Counted from the stretch's first letter, positions 1 through 7,649 are shown. The stretch: 11,394 bases of DNA from Alphaproteobacteria bacterium (GCA_022822575.1 JAJEBJ010000163.1:1-11394), one strand, 5' to 3'. Notes: generated by a model not told the origin, from the sequence alone. Translations and numbers: made by a program.

Positions 1-1
1 G

Positions 2-760
2 CGTCTGCACGAACATCTGGTGGCCACCACCCTCGAGGGAGAGATCATCGGTCACATCTCCCGGGATTCGACGGCGATCGAGGCTCGGGAGAAGGCGAAG
101 CGCAAGGACAAGGAGAAGAAGCCCCGGCGCAAGCGGGGCCGTCCCCGCAAGGGTGAGGAGAGGCCGAAGGAGCCCAAGCGTCTGGAACGGCAGCTGCACC
201 ACGAGGATGTGACAGCGATGATCGCTGATCTGCCCAGGGACTGTGATGTCGGCACCAAGCGCAATGCGAAGGGGTTCATGGTGTCGTGGAAGGGCTACAA
301 GCTGCACATCGATGCCGCCGACGGCGGCATCCCCATCAGCTGCATCCTGACTTCGGCCTCGCTGCACGACTCCCAGGTCGCCATTCCCCTCTCCCGGCTG
401 AGCACCGGCAGGACGACCTATCTCTACGCGATCATGGATGCGGCCTACGACAGCGACGAGATCGGCTTCCATGCCTACCTTCAAGGCCATGTGGCCATCA
501 CCGACGTGAACACCAGGCGCGACACGCAACTCAAGGAGGACCGGGCACGCGAAGCCTGGGCCCAAAGGTGTGCCGGTCACGTCGATCCGCAGACGCTGCG
601 CACCAACGAACGGTCCACCGTGGAACGGGTGAACGGCCTTCTCAAGGATGCCTATGGTGGCCGCCACGTCCGGGTGCGCGGTCACGCGAAGGTGATCGCC
701 CATCTCATGTACGGGGTACTGGTGCTCACGGTCGACCAGCTCATGCGTCTGACGATCTGA
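2..760 (+). CDS. DDE transposase, C-terminal part (5' end outside window)
   Basis: Transposase that would cut and join the ends of an insertion sequence. The frame is open from base 2 with no stop, so the gene begins upstream; the GTG at 20 is only the first internal start-like codon. Counting from that GTG, a DDE set is visible: Asp15 in RDST (bases 65-67), Asp140 in MDAAYDS and Glu202 in STVERVNGLLKD. The stretch SWKGYKLHIDAADGG, with LHDSQ following, is typical of the DDE_Tnp_1 fold (IS4/IS5/IS1182-like). Between the first and second Asp lies a very basic linker (residues about 25-57) containing KRGRPRKG, an AT-hook-like motif that may bind DNA. No frameshift is seen in the visible part, so the element may be intact, but its left end is not in view. 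It converges on the Mo hydroxylase gene. The exact IS family is not certain. Confidence 0.85.
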   Translation, partial: RLHEHLVATTLEGEIIGHISRDSTAIEAREKAKRKDKEKKPRRKRGRPRKGEERPKEPKRLERQLHHEDVTAMIADLPRDCDVGTKRNAKGFMVSWKGYKLHIDAADGGIPISCILTSASLHDSQVAIPLSRLSTGRTTYLYAIMDAAYDSDEIGFHAYLQGHVAITDVNTRRDTQLKEDRAREAWAQRCAGHVDPQTLRTNERSTVERVNGLLKDAYGGRHVRVRGHAKVIAHLMYGVLVLTVDQLMRLTI

Positions 761-1037
761 GCCTTACCTCCCTGACATCACAGACCGGCACGTTGTCGCC
801 GCCGATGACCGGGCGGCAGGGGAGAACGCGTCCTGAGACCAAACATGTTCCCGTATTGTTCGGCATGACCGATGAATCATGCCTGGAATCGCTCGATCAG
901 GAGAGCCGCGCCGGACCCGGAGGTCTCCGCCGACAGCGGGTGGGGCCAATCCCGGAGAGTTTTGCAAGAGCCTCGGTGTGTTATCGAATTGGTCCTGCGA
1001 CACCATGAGGCCTTGATACGGCCTACCTGTTTTTCAG
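761..1037. other. Non-coding stretch between transposase and Mo hydroxylase genes
   Basis: This stretch separates two convergent genes and holds no convincing coding frame. It probably contains the 3' untranslated part and right end of the insertion sequence plus the original chromosomal flank. A 6-bp stem (798-803 with 812-817, GCCGCC/GGCGGC) has no T tract after it. A 5-bp stem (1008-1012 with 1020-1024, AGGCC/GGCCT) is followed on the plus strand by TTTTT at 1030-1034. That second structure could be a weak terminator for the transposase, but the stem is short. No clear terminator for the long minus-strand operon is seen. Confidence 0.5.
953..975. repeat. Candidate right terminal inverted repeat of the insertion sequence
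   Basis: The stretch around GAGAGTTTTGCAAGAGCCTC, read inward on the minus strand as GAGGCTCTTGCAAAACTCTC, resembles the TTGCAAA-containing ends seen in several DDE insertion sequence families. It lies about 195 bases after the transposase stop, a plausible distance for an IS end. The left end and target-site duplication are outside the window, so the match cannot be confirmed. The call is pattern resemblance only. Confidence 0.25.
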
Positions 1038-3329
1038 TCACGTCTGCCGCGCGTCGTGCAGAGCGCGCCAGATGCGCTCCGGCGTCATCGGCATGTCGAG
1101 ATGTTCAATTCCATGTGAACGCAGGGCGTCCAACACCGCGGCGGTCACTGCTGGTGGCGCGCCAACCGCACCACATTCACCGGCACCCTTGACGCCCAGA
1201 CGATTGGTCTTTGTCACTTCCTCCTCGTCCAGCAAGGTCACGAACGACGGCAGGATGTCGGCTCGAGGCAGCGCATAATCCATCAGCGACCCGGTGAGCA
1301 ACTGGCCGCTTGACGCGTCGTAGCGGACTTCTTCGAGCATGGCTTGCGCAATGCCCTGTGCGAGTCCACCGTGAGTCTGACCATGCACGATGGGCACGTT
1401 CACGACCCGACCCACGTCATCCACGCCAAAGAAGCGATCGATCCATGCTGCGCCGGTTTCAGGGTCAACCTCGACCTCGCAGACGTAGCACCCGTTGGGG
1501 AAGCAGAACGGGGCCTCCGATTCGCCCCTTGCCCGCACCTCTCGATCAGGTTCGGCCGCGGCAAGTTCGGCGATCGGGACGCGCCGGTCTGACCCGACTA
1601 TGGTCAATGCTCCGTCTGCGATCTCGATGTCTTCCGGCGAGGCCTCGAGTCGATCGGCGGCCAGCGCTTTCAGGCGTTCGACAAGGGCTTCACTCGCCGC
1701 AGCCACGGCTGCACCGCCCGTGTAGAGCGAGCGGGAACCATAGCTGCCCGGTCCTTCCGGCGTCGCCTGGGTATCGCCCTGTACGACGTCAAATGCATCA
1801 AAGGGAAGCTTGAAGATGTCACTCGCGATCTGCGCATAGGTGCTCTTGAGGCCCTGACCCATTTCCTGGGTGGCGGCGTGGAGGCGCACCCGATCCTGGG
1901 ATGTCGCCACCGCCTCCACCGTCTCTTTCGGCGAGAGACCGCTTGTCGAGTCGATGTGGTAAGCGAGACCCCGTCCGCGCAACAGCCCCTCGTTTCGCGA
2001 GGCCTTGCGGCGCGTCTCAAAGTTCTGCCAATCCGACAGTTCCAGGGCGCGCTCCAAGAGACGCGGGAAGTTGCCGCTGTCGTAAGCGAGACCGGAAACC
2101 AAGCGATAGGGCAGCTCACTCTTGCGCACCAGATTGCGTCGGCGCAGTTCGACCGCCTCGACACCGAGCCGAGCCGCAGCAAAATCCAGAATGCGCTCGA
2201 TCCGGTGGATGGCTTCTGGGCGCCCTGCGCCGCGATAGGGTCCGGTAGGCGCCGTGTTGGTCAGCACGGTCTTTACGGTGACGGCAGCGATCGGCACGCG
2301 GTAGGCACCGGTCGCAATACGATTGCCGGTCGTCGTGGCAATCGGAATGCCAAAGGGTGTGGCATAGGCCCCGAGGCTTGCATGGTCAATGACGCGCAGC
2401 GCCACTATCCGAAGCCCCTCGTCAAAGCCGATTTCGATCTCGGCGGCATGATCTCTCGCATGATAGTCGGCGAGGAAACTCTCCATCCGCTCAGCGCGCC
2501 AGCGGATCGGCCGGCCGTAGCGGCGCGCCGCGTAAAGCACCAGGCAATCCTCGGGATAGGGTGTGATCCTGCCACCGAAAGCGCCACCGATGTCGCCCAC
2601 CCTGACCCTTATACGCTCGCGCGGGACACCAAACACGTCATCCGCCAGAATCGTTCGAGCATGGTGCGGGGCCTGACTGGCACCACGCAGTGTCCAGGCC
2701 GCCTCGACTGTGTCGTAGAGACCGATGGCAGCGCGCGGCTCCATGGCATGAGGAACGAGCCTGTTGTTTCGCACCCGGAGGCAAAAGCGGTGCCGCGCCC
2801 TGGCAAGGGCGCCATCGCAAAATGCCTGATCACCCATGCGCAGTTCGGCCACGACATTCCCCGCACTGCCGTCCTGCACAAGGGGCGCACTTGATTGGGC
2901 AGCCGCGAGAACATCGGTAACACACGGCTTCACCGCGTAGTCGACAACGACGCGCTCGGCAGCCTCCAGCGCCGCAGACAGACTCTCTGCAACCACGAAG
3001 GCGACAGGTTCACCCACGTATCGCACGACCGCACGGGCCAAGAGGGGCATGGCCAGGGCGCAGACCGAACCGCCACCCGGTCCGTTCACAGTACTCATGA
3101 ACGGCAAGGCGCCAATGCCGTCGGCATCCAGATCGTCACTTGTGATCACTCCCACCACGCCATCGACGCGATTCGCCGCCGCCGTGTCCACGCACCGCAG
3201 ATCCGCCGCCGGGTGCGTGGATCGAACGACAACGCCGTGGAGCTCCCCGGCAAACCTGAGATCGTCAGTGAACCGGCCCTGCCCCCGCAGCAGCCTGCGG
3301 TCCTCCAGACGGCCGGGCGCCTCAATCAA
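1038..3329 (-). CDS. Xanthine dehydrogenase/CoxL-family molybdenum hydroxylase large subunit
   Basis: Molybdopterin-binding catalytic subunit of a Mo hydroxylase, the family that hydroxylates aldehydes, purines, N-heterocycles or CO using water. The 763 residues match the usual length. The N-terminus carries the family signature RLEDRRLLRGQGRFTDDL (7-24). GGAFGGR (248-254) and TQEMGQG (487-493) are Mo-cofactor contact motifs, GQTHGGLAQGI (650-660) is typical, and KGAGECG contains the expected catalytic Glu718. The active-site loop is PYRGAGR (364-370), the form II type, not the AYxCSFR of true CO dehydrogenase, so CO oxidation is unlikely. It is last in the minus-strand operon, 41 bases after the gamma subunit stop. 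No FAD or [2Fe-2S] subunit lies in the window, though these normally complete the enzyme. The only in-frame start near the N-terminal motif is TTG at 3329, without a clear ribosome binding site; an out-of-frame ATG lies at 3355-3353. The substrate is unknown. Confidence 0.9.
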   Translation of the reverse strand: MIEAPGRLEDRRLLRGQGRFTDDLRFAGELHGVVVRSTHPAADLRCVDTAAANRVDGVVGVITSDDLDADGIGALPFMSTVNGPGGGSVCALAMPLLARAVVRYVGEPVAFVVAESLSAALEAAERVVVDYAVKPCVTDVLAAAQSSAPLVQDGSAGNVVAELRMGDQAFCDGALARARHRFCLRVRNNRLVPHAMEPRAAIGLYDTVEAAWTLRGASQAPHHARTILADDVFGVPRERIRVRVGDIGGAFGGRITPYPEDCLVLYAARRYGRPIRWRAERMESFLADYHARDHAAEIEIGFDEGLRIVALRVIDHASLGAYATPFGIPIATTTGNRIATGAYRVPIAAVTVKTVLTNTAPTGPYRGAGRPEAIHRIERILDFAAARLGVEAVELRRRNLVRKSELPYRLVSGLAYDSGNFPRLLERALELSDWQNFETRRKASRNEGLLRGRGLAYHIDSTSGLSPKETVEAVATSQDRVRLHAATQEMGQGLKSTYAQIASDIFKLPFDAFDVVQGDTQATPEGPGSYGSRSLYTGGAAVAAASEALVERLKALAADRLEASPEDIEIADGALTIVGSDRRVPIAELAAAEPDREVRARGESEAPFCFPNGCYVCEVEVDPETGAAWIDRFFGVDDVGRVVNVPIVHGQTHGGLAQGIAQAMLEEVRYDASSGQLLTGSLMDYALPRADILPSFVTLLDEEEVTKTNRLGVKGAGECGAVGAPPAVTAAVLDALRSHGIEHLDMPMTPERIWRALHDARQT

Positions 3330-3370
3330 AGGGCAACACGGAAGACTGTCGACATCGGCCGGTGATGTGG

Positions 3371-3814
3371 TCAGTCGTTTCGGTCGGGTGTCGGACGATA
3401 GATCGGGCCACGACGTACAAGCCGTTCAATCATGCCGTTGGTGAGATAGGCAGGAGTCTCACGGGGGTCGAAAGGCGCCTTGTCCTGGCCAGGATAACCG
3501 ATCAGTGTCCGAACCTCATCACACATGTAATAGGCTGCGGAGGCCGCAAGTGTAATGGCATTGAAGGCCGCCGCGTCACTCTGACTGAGCCGGTTGGCTG
3601 CCTCGCCGGGATCCGCCCCCTGTGCAGCGGCCAGTCCGCGCCGCAGATCGTCGACAATGTCAGGACGGTGGGCAAGAACGCTGTCGAGCAGTTCCGCGTG
3701 CGCGCCCACTTCGGTGGCGGCCGGCATGCGTCCATGGCGTGGAATCAACAGGTCGGCCAGCCCCGCAAAGACGGTGCGCTCATCTGCCGAAAGGCCAGTC
3801 CCCCGGGACATCAT
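3371..3814 (-). CDS. Gluconate 2-dehydrogenase subunit 3-like (gamma) protein, copy 1
   Basis: Small partner subunit of the GMC dehydrogenase encoded just before it. In the known gluconate, fructose and FAD-glucose dehydrogenases the gamma subunit is needed for folding and export of the catalytic subunit. The 147 residues fit the family: an N-terminal LSADERTVFAGLADLLIPRHG helix with the Asp/Leu/Ile-Pro pattern, then MPAA, and a C-terminal RTLIGYPGQ segment. There is no signal peptide and no twin-arginine motif, unlike exported gamma subunits, so this complex probably stays in the cytoplasm. The start ATG overlaps the preceding stop as ATGA, which implies translational coupling. GGAGG at 3823-3819 lies 4 bases before the first ATG and 7 before the second ATG (3811-3809), so the second may be the true start. 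It is closely similar to the protein at 5479-5904. Confidence 0.85.
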   Translation of the reverse strand: MMSRGTGLSADERTVFAGLADLLIPRHGRMPAATEVGAHAELLDSVLAHRPDIVDDLRRGLAAAQGADPGEAANRLSQSDAAAFNAITLAASAAYYMCDEVRTLIGYPGQDKAPFDPRETPAYLTNGMIERLVRRGPIYRPTPDRND

Positions 3815-5475
3815 GCCGCCTCCACGTTTCGCCGTTCCGAGACCATGTGCATGGTCTGGCGATGAGAGACCGACATGATGGTCGCGGTAGGGTTGACTCC
3901 ACCTGAGGTCGGAAACGAACTGGCGTCAAAGACAAAGAGATTCGGAACGTCGTGCGAGCGTCCCCATTCGTCCACCACCGAGGTCCTGGGGTCGTCGCCC
4001 ATACGCGCCGTGCCCAGCAGATGCCAGCCCGTGTCGGGCACCTGGTGCACCACAACGGTCTCGATCGCGCCTGCGGCGAGGCTTGCCTCCAGGAGCCGAT
4101 CCACATGGAACTTGAGCATATTCGATGAGTTCTCCGAAACCGTGTAATCGAGTTTCGGCGCCGGAATGCCATCGGAGTCAGTGAGGTCCGGATCGAGCAT
4201 CACGTGGTTGGATTCCTCGGGCAGGTCCTCACCAATGATTCCCCAGACCATCGAATGGCGAAAACGGCGATCCACCAGGTCGTGGAGGTTGGTGCCCCAG
4301 CTATCCTCCACCCTGCCGCCTTCGTCGAAGATCTTGGAACCGACGAAGCTGGTCGCCCCCAGCGGTCCTCCGGCCGGCATCGCACCCCACTTGGCTCCAC
4401 GGAGGAAACCTCGCTTCTCGTCGGTTTCGTAGAACTGGTTGCTCTCAATCAGATGACCGAAGGGGCCGCGCCAACTCTCCAGGTCTTCCTCGAAGACACC
4501 CATGACTGCCGAGAATGGGTGCATCATCAACCGCTTCCCGACGAGGCCAGAGGAGTTGGCCAAGCCGTCCGGGAACGCGGAACAAGCCGAGAGCAACAAC
4601 AGGCGGGGTGTGCCAATGCCGTTGCCGCACAGGATGACCGTACGCGCCTTCTGATGGCGCTCGCGTCCATTGCGGTCGATGTACGTGGCACCGGTTACCC
4701 GGTTGCGCACCTCATCGTAGGTGATCTCACGCACTCTCGCGCCGACGATGATACGCGCGCCGTCCTTGAGTGCATGGGGCCACAGCGTGATGTTGGCGGT
4801 GGATTTCGCACCCTCCGGACACCCGGTCATGCAGGTGCCGCGCCGTGCGCAAGGATTGAGTCCGTTGTAGGGCACCGACGGCATGGCATTGGTGCCAGGC
4901 CACCAGTGCCAACCCAGTTTGTCCATGCCCTCGGCGGCCTTCATGCCGCACTTCCCGATGGGAAGCGGTGGAGTGGGAAACGCCCTGCGCAGTGGATAAG
5001 CGGGGTTCCCCGGCAGGCCCGAAACACCCACCACCCGCTCCATCTCCTCCAGATTGGGCAGCAGATCCTCGTAGGTGAAGGGCCAGTCGTCGGCAACGCC
5101 ATCGAGGGTCCGCACCCTGAAATCCGACGGCATGAAGGGCGTCCAGTGGCCGGCATAAAGAGTAGTGCTGCCGCCGACTGCCGCGTACATCAAGGGATTG
5201 ATGGCGCTGTCGTCCGTATTGATGGGGTAGTCGCGTTCCCGGTCACGAACGTTGGGATTCGGGTGCCATTGCTTCTGCGCCACCAGTTCGAATTCCGGCT
5301 TGTCGCCGGGGAACTCCGCCGCGTCAGGCCAGTCGCCCTGCTCCAGCGTCACGACCGAAAAACCGGCCCCGGCAAGATATCGCGCGGCGACCGACCCGGA
5401 GGGGCCGGCACCAATGACGCAGACATCCACTTCCTCGCCGTGACGGGGCATTGTGCCGTTCGTCGCTGCGGTCAT
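3811..5475 (-). CDS. GMC-family FAD dehydrogenase with predicted [3Fe-4S] site, copy 1
   Basis: Flavoprotein dehydrogenase of the GMC family (COG2303), which oxidises alcohol groups of sugars, sugar acids, choline or similar compounds. The 554 residues show the N-terminal FAD motif GAGPSG (22-27), GGSTTLYAGH (101-110), and a C-terminal GMC domain with WHLLGTARMG (484-493) and GGVNPTATI (525-533). His485 and Asn528 fit the catalytic His-Asn pair of the family. Cys209, Cys215 and Cys219 form C-x5-C-x3-C, the spacing that binds a [3Fe-4S] cluster in bacterial FAD-glucose dehydrogenase. No Tat or Sec signal precedes the FAD motif. The gene starts 3 bases after the upstream gamma gene and shares a 4-base overlap with its own gamma gene at 3811-3814. 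It is a paralogue of the protein at 5901-7553. The substrate cannot be read from sequence. Confidence 0.92.
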   Translation of the reverse strand: MTAATNGTMPRHGEEVDVCVIGAGPSGSVAARYLAGAGFSVVTLEQGDWPDAAEFPGDKPEFELVAQKQWHPNPNVRDRERDYPINTDDSAINPLMYAAVGGSTTLYAGHWTPFMPSDFRVRTLDGVADDWPFTYEDLLPNLEEMERVVGVSGLPGNPAYPLRRAFPTPPLPIGKCGMKAAEGMDKLGWHWWPGTNAMPSVPYNGLNPCARRGTCMTGCPEGAKSTANITLWPHALKDGARIIVGARVREITYDEVRNRVTGATYIDRNGRERHQKARTVILCGNGIGTPRLLLLSACSAFPDGLANSSGLVGKRLMMHPFSAVMGVFEEDLESWRGPFGHLIESNQFYETDEKRGFLRGAKWGAMPAGGPLGATSFVGSKIFDEGGRVEDSWGTNLHDLVDRRFRHSMVWGIIGEDLPEESNHVMLDPDLTDSDGIPAPKLDYTVSENSSNMLKFHVDRLLEASLAAGAIETVVVHQVPDTGWHLLGTARMGDDPRTSVVDEWGRSHDVPNLFVFDASSFPTSGGVNPTATIMSVSHRQTMHMVSERRNVEAA

Positions 5476-5478
5476 GCT

Positions 5479-5904
5479 TCAAGACTCCGGCGTGGGCACA
5501 TATATCGGCCCGCGGTCGATCACCTGCTGCAACATTCCGTTTGTCAGGTACTCAGGCTTCTCATCCGGATCTGCCGGCCGATTCTCCTGACCCGGATACC
5601 CGATGAGTTTGCGCACAGCCGGCACCATGTAGTAACCGGCGGCCGCAACGATGCTGACGGCAGCGAGAGCTTCCGCATCTTCCCGGTTCAGGGTCTCTGC
5701 AGCGTCCGTGGGCACTTTCCCGGCTGACGTCGCCAGGCCGCGTCGAAAGGCCTCTGTCAAGTCCGGGCGCAGGCCAAGAATGCGATCCAGCATTGTTCCA
5801 TGAACGTTCATCTCGCTCGCTGCCGGCATTCCCTCGGCAGCGGGAATCAGGACATCGGCAAGGGCCGCGAAGACCTCGCGCTCTGTATCGTTCACCATCG
5901 TCAT
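5479..5904 (-). CDS. Gluconate 2-dehydrogenase subunit 3-like (gamma) protein, copy 2
   Basis: Small gamma-type partner of the GMC dehydrogenase at 5901-7553, 141 residues from the chosen start. Features are TEREVFAALADVLIPAAEG near the N-terminus, MPAASE, and the C-terminal RKLIGYPGQENRP and PEYLTNGM segments, all shared with the copy at 3371-3814. The open frame extends upstream to 6147, but that part is antisense-like sequence inside the GMC gene. The start ATG at 5904-5902 is preferred because it overlaps the GMC stop as ATGA, exactly like copy 1, and has AAAGG 7 bases upstream. A second ATG two codons later is possible. There is no export signal. In relatives this subunit assists maturation of the catalytic subunit; the same role here is inferred. 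Confidence 0.85.
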   Translation of the reverse strand: MTMVNDTEREVFAALADVLIPAAEGMPAASEMNVHGTMLDRILGLRPDLTEAFRRGLATSAGKVPTDAAETLNREDAEALAAVSIVAAAGYYMVPAVRKLIGYPGQENRPADPDEKPEYLTNGMLQQVIDRGPIYVPTPES

Positions 5905-7553
5905 GTCACGACCTTTGATGGGTTGCAGGCAACTTTCGCGTGGCCACGGTTCTCGATCAGGTGTTCCACCGAACGAAGTGCAATGGCCGTGATCGTGCCG
6001 GTCGGGTTGAAACCGGACGATGTCACAAAAACGCTGCCGTCGTAGATGTAGAGATTGGGGACATCGTGGCACCTGCCGTACGGATCCACAACCGAGCGTG
6101 CGGGATCGTTCCCCATGCGTGCCGTCCCCATCAGGTGCCAGCCGCAATCGCGCATCAGCCGAGTCGACGAAACCGAGGCAGCGCCCGCTGCGTCCATCGC
6201 TTCCTCGGCTCGGGCAACGTGGAAGTCCAACAACCGCTCCGTGTTCTCGGAATTCCGGTAGACCAGCCTCGGCGCCGGAATGCCGTCGGAATCCGTAAGC
6301 TCAGGGTCCAGCAACACCCGGTTGTCCTCGTCGGGAAGATCTTCAGCGATGATCCCCCATTCGAAGGAGTGACCGAAGACTCTCTTGGTGTTGCGATGAA
6401 GATTGGATCCCCAGGCCTCGTCCAAAGCCTTGCCGCCATAGGCGGCGCGAAGACCGAGCGGTCCTCCACCTGGCATGACGTTCCACTTGGCTCCGCGCAC
6501 GAAGCCGCGTGAATCATCGGTTTCGTAGAACTGCATCGACTGAATGCTCTGTCCCGCCGGGCCAAGCCAGCTTTCGAGAGGGTCATCGAAGACGCCGCTG
6601 ATCGCGGCATACGGGTGCATCATGAGGTTCCGGCCAACCAGACCCGAAGAATTCGCAAGTCCATCCGGGTGGTGCTTCGAGATCGACAGCAGCAACAACC
6701 GCGGCGTCCCCACCCCGTTGCAGCAGACGATGACCATTCCCGCCTTCTGGTGCGCCTCCCGCCCATTGCGGTCGATGTAGGTTGCGCCGTTGGCAAGACC
6801 CTGGGCATCCACCGTGATCTCGCGCACACGTGCCCCGGTCACGAGTCGGGTCCCGTTCTCCAGCGCGGTGGGCCAATGGGTGTGATCGGTCGAGGCCTTC
6901 GCCTTGTGCGGGCAACCCGTCAGGCATGTACCGTAGCGTACACACTGATTACGGCCCCTGTAGTCGCGCGACGGGATGGCGTTGGGACCAGGCCACCAAT
7001 GCCATCCCAGCTTGTTCATCCCCTCGGCTGCCTTCATGCCTATGCGACCAATCGGCATAGGCGGCAGAGGATACTCGGCATGCGGTGGATAGGCCGGATC
7101 ACCGGCCAGACCGGACACGCCCATCTCCACCTCCATCCGGGTGTAGTAGGGCTCCAAGTCCTCGTAGGTGAAGGGCCAGTCGCTGGCCACTCCGTCCAGG
7201 GTCCTGACACGGAAGTCCGAAGGCATGAAGCGTTGCCAGTGGGCCGCATAAAGGATCGTCGAGCCGCCAACGGCGCTGTACATTAACGGGTTGACGTCGC
7301 TCGCACCGGTGTTGATGGGATAATCAGTCTCAAGGTCCCGTACGTTGGGATTGGGATGCCAGCGCTTCTGCGCCATGAGTTCCCATTCGGGCTTGTCACC
7401 GTAGAACTCGGCGTTGTCCACATGCGGACCCTGCTCCAGACACACAACATCGACACCAGCCGTCGCAAGATGAGCAGCAGCGACGGAACCCGATGCCCCG
7501 GCTCCGATGATCAGCACGTCAGCCGGCTCGCGGCTCCTCTGCATCCTCGCCAT
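5901..7553 (-). CDS. GMC-family FAD dehydrogenase with predicted [3Fe-4S] site, copy 2
   Basis: First gene of the minus-strand operon and paralogue of the GMC protein at 3811-5475. It is a flavin dehydrogenase expected to oxidise an alcohol-type substrate. The 550 residues have the FAD motif GAGASG (17-22), GGSTILYAAH (96-105), and Cys204, Cys210, Cys214 in the C-x5-C-x3-C arrangement known for [3Fe-4S] binding in FAD-glucose dehydrogenase. The C-terminal catalytic segment has GWHLMGTARMG (471-481, His473) and GFNPTGTI (Asn516). The frame is open back to 7949, but those extra 132 residues are Ser/Arg-rich shadow sequence opposite etfB. The start at 7553 places the FAD motif correctly and has AAGGGAGGG (7565-7557) just upstream. 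No signal peptide or twin-arginine motif is present, in contrast to periplasmic relatives. The stop overlaps the following gamma gene (ATGA). Confidence 0.92.
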   Translation of the reverse strand: MARMQRSREPADVLIIGAGASGSVAAAHLATAGVDVVCLEQGPHVDNAEFYGDKPEWELMAQKRWHPNPNVRDLETDYPINTGASDVNPLMYSAVGGSTILYAAHWQRFMPSDFRVRTLDGVASDWPFTYEDLEPYYTRMEVEMGVSGLAGDPAYPPHAEYPLPPMPIGRIGMKAAEGMNKLGWHWWPGPNAIPSRDYRGRNQCVRYGTCLTGCPHKAKASTDHTHWPTALENGTRLVTGARVREITVDAQGLANGATYIDRNGREAHQKAGMVIVCCNGVGTPRLLLLSISKHHPDGLANSSGLVGRNLMMHPYAAISGVFDDPLESWLGPAGQSIQSMQFYETDDSRGFVRGAKWNVMPGGGPLGLRAAYGGKALDEAWGSNLHRNTKRVFGHSFEWGIIAEDLPDEDNRVLLDPELTDSDGIPAPRLVYRNSENTERLLDFHVARAEEAMDAAGAASVSSTRLMRDCGWHLMGTARMGNDPARSVVDPYGRCHDVPNLYIYDGSVFVTSSGFNPTGTITAIALRSVEHLIENRGHAKVACNPSKVVT

Positions 7554-7556
7554 ACA

Positions 7557-7565
7557 CCCTCCCTT
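7557..7565 (-). promoter_or_regulatory. Strong ribosome binding site of the leading GMC gene
   Basis: AAGGGAGGG on the minus strand ends 3 bases before the ATG at 7553. The GGAGG core (7562-7558) lies 4 bases from the start and AAGGG 7 bases from it. It supports 7553 as the start instead of the much longer open frame. Confidence 0.7.
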
Positions 7566-7620
7566 GCGTCCGGCGGCTTCCGGGAAAAGCCTCCCGGTCG
7601 AGCCTGATTGCATCCACAGC

Positions 7621-7649
7621 ACGATAGTTGCCGAGATAGTGGTTGACAA
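7621..7649 (-). promoter_or_regulatory. Predicted sigma-70-type promoter for the minus-strand dehydrogenase operon
   Basis: On the minus strand, TTGTCA (7649-7644) and TATCGT (7626-7621) are separated by exactly 17 bases. They match the -35 and -10 consensus at 5 of 6 and 4 of 6 positions. Transcription would start near 7614, giving a leader of about 60 bases before the GMC start at 7553. The -35 box overlaps a short palindrome, so a regulator could act here. On the plus strand a perfect TTGACA lies at 7643-7648, but no good -10 follows at the right distance, so the etfBA promoter is not identified. Confidence 0.45.

Noticed and set aside
286..1008. Second plus-strand frame of 240 codons overlapping the transposase and the following spacer
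   Set aside because: It is the +1 shadow of the transposase. Its translation is rich in Arg, Pro and His without motifs, and the DDE frame explains the region.
1878..2894. Plus-strand open frame of 338 codons opposite the Mo hydroxylase gene
   Set aside because: It shows no family motif and lies wholly inside the well-supported Mo subunit gene on the other strand.
1038..3329. Aerobic carbon monoxide dehydrogenase CoxL
   Set aside because: The active-site loop reads PYRGAGR and not the AYxCSFR of true CoxL, and coxM/coxS are absent from the window.
4204..5727. Long plus-strand open frame of 507 codons opposite the first GMC gene
   Set aside because: It is antisense to a gene with clear FAD and catalytic motifs, has no recognisable domain, and long antisense frames are common in GC-rich DNA.
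5905..6147. Upstream extension of the gamma subunit copy 2
   Set aside because: The extra residues lie inside the GMC coding region in another frame and resemble no gamma subunit. The ATGA overlap start matches copy 1.
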